This document shows positions 58,397 to 64,000 of a DNA stretch of 64,000 nucleotides, piece by piece; the first letter of the stretch is position 1; each line of letters opens with the position of its first letter. The stretch spans positions 1 through 64,000 of the forward strand of contig CAJNOP010000420.1 in NCBI GenBank assembly GCA_905250075.1, in the 5' to 3' direction. The notes beneath the pieces are model-generated. The model searched no databases, was not told the DNA's origin, and worked only from the letters and a program-made list of their open reading frames with translations. The translations under genes were made by a program, and so were the position numbers. Origin of the DNA: Rotaria sp. Silwood1. Lineage: Eukaryota > Rotifera > Eurotatoria > Philodinida > Philodinidae.

Positions 58397-61300
58397 TTAT
58401 GCATCAAGAATATTATCTTGACTATGGCGTTTATGTTCAATAGCATCTTCACGTCTTTTCTTTTGAACTTCTTCGAGTCGTGATCGAAATTGAGTTATAG
58501 CTCGAAACTAAAAAAGAACAATTCATAAGAAGAAAAAGAATAATAATCGAAAAACAAAAACAAACCTCTGAATGAAGTCGATCAACACTTTTTCGTAGCA
58601 TAAATCTAGCAAATGCTGGCGGTGGTTCAGTAACAACTGTTGCATTAGTTAACTGACCAATTGTAGAATATTTCGAAATTATTTCACCACCAATATCATC
58701 TCGATCATGTTCATCAATCTTTTTCGTTAATCGTTTCGTGTCACTTTTACTATCAGATTTTCCATATTCTGTTTCGTCTTCTTCTCCATGTGTTTTCTTT
58801 TGCTTTTTATAACAACATGGACAACAAATACGATATAAAGCTGAAAAACATTTACTGAATGGTTCAACTGGGATGAATAAAAGAATCTAAATAATTAAAA
58901 CTAACTTATAAGAATAACTTTAGCAACAATCGAATTACAAACCTGCTGCCATATGAGTGATCCAACACCGAAAAGAAAACTCCATGCCCATTGTTTAATA
59001 TTTAATCTTGCACAACTGAAAACTTTATCACCAAAAGTAACAATTATAATCTGAAAAATTGATATGTAAATATAAATTTTTCTATTTCATCTCTTTTCTT
59101 ACTTGTGCACCAAAACAGAATAACAAAATACCACAGAAAACTGGATTTCTAAACATTCCTTTAAATACATTTCTTTCACCATGTAATTTTCTTGAATTAA
59201 TTTCATTAAATAAAGTCATTAATACAAATGCATTAAATACCATAGTAAATTGTGCACTTAATTCTTTTCTAGCCTCTGGATGATTTTGAAGTTTTTCAAC
59301 AGTTGATTCAACACCCAAAAAATGTTGTCCAGCATAAAGTATAATAAACATAATAACAAGTTGATAACAAGATTGACCAAGAATATTACGTAACATTAAT
59401 GGTGATATGATTGATTTTGTACGACCATAAGGTTTTCGAGTTAATAATTCTTCTGTTGGTGATTCTGTAGCTAATGCTAATGATGCTAATGTATCCATAA
59501 TAAGATTAACCCAAAGCATTTGAACAGCGCGTAATGGAACACTCTAGAAAAAGAAAAACATACACTTTTCTAAACAGGAAAAAGTTGTTAGCACAATCTT
59601 TGCACATAAAGAATGTGAAACAAAATTGATCTGCATATATTGTACATTCGAGAATTCTGCAAGATATGTTTCAGTTTGGGACTTCCAATGTACTCATATG
59701 TCCGTGATGAAAATTGCTATTCGTTATATGTTACAATATGCTTGGCAAGAGGGACAAAGACAGGTATCTTAAATTCAATCTTCTCTCATAATAATTCTAA
59801 TGAAGGTTTTAGTTCTGTGGCTACATCTGCTACATACTGCGATGGACAATGACGTTACTAAAGTGTTTGTCACGATATATGTGGGGTCCAGATTTCTACC
59901 TGTATACTTCTTCAACACTAGAGATGTATAGGGCCAAGTTTTTTTAGTTCCAGTCCCGATAACTTCTTTTCCGCCGATCCAGTCCCAGTAGCTTCTTTTC
60001 TGTTGGTCCTGGTCCCGATGATTTTTGTTTTTTTTTTTGATCTCAGTCTCGGCCTTGGACCCGGTTTAGAGAAAACTATTCTAGAATTTATTCTTATCAC
60101 ATCTGAAAAATTCTTCAATAGTCGTTTTTTGATTTATTTAGTCGACGACTAGCACTTTTTTTTTCTGTTATCTCTATTGGCTTATGTTCTGATTGATATG
60201 ATTTATAAGATAATTCACTTAAAACCATAGAATATTTAACTATAATCTTTAGTTCCAGTTGGAACAACTTTGTGCTGGTAGTCTCAGTCTCGCACATCTC
60301 TATTTAAGACTCATTTTTAGATTATGTTTCATCAAAGAAATGAGAATGTAGATCATACACTAATAGCTGCAGCTGAAACAACTGATACGGCAGCTGCTGA
60401 TACATTAGCAGTAAGTTGAAATTGAAGAAATTTTGCAATACAATCATAAACATTTCGTCCCCACATTATTGCTTTAACAATCGATGAAAAATTATCATCA
60501 GTTAAAATAATATCCGATGCTTGTTTTGCAACATCTGTTCCTTGAATTCCCTAAAAGATAGATAAATAAATAATATTTGATTTCTATTCAATGAAATAAT
60601 ATGATCTGTTCATATATATAAAATATGGATAAGACAAGTTTTATTTTTCATTTCACGATTACACTCCGGAGTAACATAGTATACCTATGACGATTATATT
60701 GAAACTCAAAAATTATTTTTTTAAGTCTTATTTATTGTTCTTCACCAGTGCATGTTCGTCGTTTTCGTTAGGAATATTAAATTTTAGACACTTATGAGCA
60801 GTGATTATTACGACGACTAGTTACTGTATTTACAAATAATACGATTATTGAAAACAAAATTTGAAGCTATTTATTTATGAAGTATTGATTCAACACAGAT
60901 TTATATACAACTAGATTGTAGAATTTACTTATAACTTTTCTCTTTTGATATTTACTTGTTATATAGAAAGTCTTTTCTAAAATTATATTCAAAAGTATTC
61001 TCGATATTGAATGAAATAGTATTTGAGAAATGAATACGGATAAATCTAAAAAATAATCTATTAATTGTTTTAAATTACCATAGCAAATCCAACATCAGCA
61101 CGTTTTAATGCTGGTCCGTCATTTGTTCCATCCCCAGTGACAGCAACAACTTCTCGATGTTGTGTTGCTCGACTTTCTACAATACCATTAACTAAATTAT
61201 ATTTATCTTGTGGTGATGAACGTGCTAAAACACGTAATTTTGGCCATATCTCATCTAGTTTCTCTTGTGAAATCTAAACAAAATATAAATTTAAAAATAA

Positions 61301-63632
61301 ATATTTAAAAACAAAAAAGAATTCGAAATTTTTATTTATTCTAACCTTTCCTGATGAATCACGAATACGTTTATTAAATTCTTTTCCTTCAAGTACAAGA
61401 AAATCATCATTTGGCTTGATTATACCACATTTTGTTGCAATTGAACGAGCTGTCGTTAGATTATCACCTGTTACCATACGAACAACAACACCAGCTTTTT
61501 GACATTTTTCAATAGCTTCTGGTACCTAATAGCAATATGTATAATTCGATTAAGAAAAAAAAGTTTATTCAAATAAACTTACTTCTTTACGAACAGGATC
61601 TTCAATTCCAACAATAGCAATACATACTAAATCATTAACAAATTTATCTTCATCATCCCAATTTTGTGTTTCTTTGCCAAGATCTTTATATGCAATACAA
61701 ATTGTTCTTAAACCCTCATTAGCCATTTTTTCAATAATATCATGTGTTATTTTATTTTTTTCATCATCATTTACATCTTTTGATTTATAATCTTCACCAA
61801 TAATTGATTTACATCTTTAATCAAAAAAATAAAATAAAATAAAACAAAATAAAATAATTTATTCATTAATTCGTACTTAGTTAAAACCATTTCTGATGCA
61901 CCTTTTGTATATAATCGATAACCATCATCATGTTTAATTATTGTACTCATCATTTTTCGTGCAGAATTAAATGTATATACTTTAACTAAATCATCTTGAG
62001 GAATTTTTTCACGAATTTCATCATAGGATCCACCCCATTGTCGTACTAAATCAAGTAAAGCACATTCAGTTTTATTACCAATTTGTTTTTGTAAACCACT
62101 ACCATCTTCTTTTGATTCCTAAAAGTAAACTTTAATAAATAATTTTGAAATAATTATTCTTACCTCTATTTTTGATGTATAATTTGTATTAACAGTTATA
62201 GATTCGAAAAGGAGTCCTAATAAATCTTGATTCATTTCTTCATGTTTTGGTATTTGTTCATAGTGTTTTCCTTAGAAAAACAAAATATATATGAATGAGT
62301 AATAATGAATAAAAAATATAATCTAGGGAAAGGGGGTCAACGACTGCGAAATAGACCAAGATCATAATATGGACCTACCATTAATATAACATTGTACAAC
62401 TGTCATTCGATTTGTTGTTAATGTTCCTGTTTTATCTGAACATATTGTTGATGCATTGCCCATTGTTTCACAAGCATCTAAATGTCGGACAAGATTGTTA
62501 TCTGTCATCATTTTCTATTTAAATAAAATGAAATAATAAGCAAATTTAATAATTATGTTTGTTCTACTAACTCGAACAGCATAGGCAAGAGCGAGTGTAA
62601 CAGCTAACGGTAGACCTATGTATACAAAAAATATCATTATATCAGAAGTTGTTAAATAAATGAATTAAACCTTCTGGTACTGAAACAACAACGACGGTAA
62701 TAGCTTGAATCAGAAATGAAATAAAATAACTAACATCACTTGCTTTGGCTTTTTGTTTTTTAACAACATAAGTTGTTATACAGAAACGAATAATTAAACA
62801 AACTAATGTTAAAAGAGCAGCAGCCATACCAATATAACCAATATAAAGAGCTAATTTTGTTAATTTTGTTTGAAGAACAGCTGAAATAATATATTTTTAA
62901 ATTCAAATTATTTGTTTTTTTGTTTGTTTTACTTACATTTATGTTTAGTATCCTTTGATTCACCTTTTTCATTATCATCATTTTTGGCAGCTTCAGCTAA
63001 TTCAGTCGGTTTCTTTTCAGTATCTTCTTTAATATTTTGACTATTTTCTGGTTTCTCTTCGGATTTATTTTTATTGTCATTCGGAGCATTTCGTTCCATA
63101 GATGATGCTATTGTTAATTGATTATTAACTTGTTTTTGTTTATTTGCTTGCGATTGTTTCTTTTGTTCTTCATCATCACTATCAGTAGATTTTTTCTTTT
63201 GTTTATCATCATTATTTGATTTCTTTTCTTGTTCATTATTATTATTATGATTTTCTTTTTTCGTTGGTTTCATGTCTTGTTCATTATCTTTTTTTTGGTT
63301 TAATGACAATAATTTATGAATACGTGGATGTTTTTTTGTTGATTGATTTTTTTCATTTTCTATATGTACCGTGTCAGTATTATGTTCATTTTCATTTTGT
63401 TCCGATTTATCAGGATATACTTTTGATGATGATAATGATTTAGGTTTTGGAGATTTTTTCTTTTTCTTTTTAGAATCGTCTTCTGTTGCACCAAGTAAAC
63501 TCATAATTCTACCGACTTGTGAATTAAGACCAACGCCAACAACAACCATTCGACCACTACCTTCCATAACATGTGTGCCTGATAAACATCCAATTTCTTC
63601 TGTCTCATTTTTCTTCGTTAAATCCGTTTCTC
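58397..63632 (-). CDS. Plasma-membrane Ca2+-ATPase (PMCA), 3' fourteen exons
   Basis: Exons (5' to 3'): 62937..63632, 62671..62880, 62572..62615, 62379..62514, 62164..62270, 61877..62118, 61583..61814, 61346..61525, 61079..61273, 60359..60550, 59103..59543, 58943..59050, 58566..58886, 58397..58507. All have GT-AG borders and one frame: 1,070 residues visible. PMCAs are P-type pumps that export Ca2+ from the cytosol using ATP. Landmarks: [14 protein letters not shown] (end of A domain), [15 protein letters not shown] (TM4), CSDKTGTLT (phosphorylated Asp), KGASEMVL (nucleotide binding), [28 protein letters not shown] (P domain), [20 protein letters not shown] (TM6). Oddities: a ~180-residue Lys/Glu/Asn/Asp-rich insertion in the cytosolic loop before TM3, and a short C-tail ([13 protein letters not shown]) replacing the usual calmodulin-binding region. 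The N-terminus lies beyond the right edge. Confidence 0.93.
59919..60302. mobile_element. hAT-like MITE in a PMCA intron
   Basis: Starts TAGAGATGT and ends ACATCTCTA. The flanking octamers TTCAACAC (59911..59918) and TTTAAGAC (60303..60310) agree at six of eight positions, consistent with an aged 8-bp target duplication. Internally it has repeated TCCCGAT/CAGTCCC motifs and no coding sequence. It lies wholly within the 815-bp intron between exons 60359..60550 and 59103..59543. Confidence 0.5.
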
Positions 63633-64000
63633 CTATAATGCATATTTTAATTTTTTAAATAAAATGTTGTTAAGGCAATCTCTGTGGGATTAAAATATGA
63701 AACATGATGTAGTTGCTGTTGTTGATCATAGAGAGATTGTTTTATTCAATCTATTTTTGGACACATCTCTTCATCATCAAATTCAATAAGGAAGTAAAGC
63801 CTTCGACGCATTAGAAGACCCCTCCCCCCCAAACCGTTGTTTTTTTAGTTTTTCTATCATGCTTATACTTATTGTTTCTATATATGAGTGAATTGCAACG
63901 TTTTGATACGATTGGTACGAAAAACTGGAAATAGACCTAAATAATTTTTGAGCAGTGCATTTTATTACACTCTATGCCTATGCTACACAACAAAAGTTTC
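63633..64000. other. PMCA intron reaching the window edge
   Basis: An acceptor (ATTATAG) lies at 63633..63639 on the minus strand. The remaining sequence has no coding match, so the preceding PMCA exon (with the TGES motif of the A domain) must lie outside the window. Contains a CCCCTCCCCCCC run near 63820. Confidence 0.6.

Noticed and set aside
63216-63658. Plus-strand frames of 75 and 95 codons
   Set aside because: Antisense shadows of the Lys/Asn-rich PMCA exon.

Overview
The window is AT-rich animal DNA with two 100-base assembly gaps. It most resembles a bdelloid rotifer (Rotaria/Adineta-like). The reasons are the gene repertoire (stand-alone NHL propeller, R-S-E ADP-ribosyltransferase, F-box proteins with degenerate LRRs, RING-zinc finger-MATH TRAF, rhodopsin-like GPCR, PARP), the many ~50 bp introns, and dispersed tracts resembling TGTGGG, the telomere repeat reported for bdelloids. 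This is inference from recognition; no search was run.

Layout. 0.4-1.9 kb: SLC49/DIRC2-like MFS transporter gene with two in-frame TGA codons. 2.0-2.9 kb: telomere-like tracts split by a hAT-type MITE. 3.0-4.0 kb (-): six-bladed NHL protein. 4.4-6.0 kb: dead Tc1/mariner element. 6.4-7.1 kb (-): ADP-ribosyltransferase. 8.1-9.9 kb (-): dead piggyBac transposase. 10.9-11.5 kb: minisatellite alternating GC-only and AT-only blocks. 16.0-17.1 kb: type II membrane protein. 18.3-18.8 kb (-): HAD-phosphatase-like fragment split by a telomere-like hairpin. 19.6-21.5 kb (-): two-exon, two-TM protein. 21.5-31.2 kb: gene desert. 31.3-34.6 kb: three tandem paralogues coding for short helical proteins of unknown function. 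36.5-36.9 kb: ~73-bp tandem repeat. 37.6-38.8 kb: GPCR and PARP remnants with in-frame TGAs. 41.0-43.5 kb: long imperfect inverted repeat. 45.0-47.3 kb (-): intact three-exon F-box gene, followed by F-box remnants and a 63-bp-arm palindrome. 53.0-56.1 kb: six-exon TRAF gene with in-frame TGA. 58.4-63.6 kb (-): fourteen exons of a plasma-membrane Ca2+-ATPase (PMCA) that enters from beyond the right edge.

Intact-looking genes: NHL, ART, type II membrane protein, two-TM protein, the three helical paralogues, the F-box gene and the PMCA. There are no operons; neighbours do not form an obvious pathway.

Best leads: (1) in four host-gene-like loci (MFS, GPCR, PARP, TRAF) every in-frame stop I found is TGA, and several sit where tryptophan is expected; (2) a dispersed family of small foldback elements built from telomere-like repeats, about a dozen copies in 64 kb, two of them inside pseudogenes; (3) the helical-protein trio; (4) the GC/AT block minisatellite.
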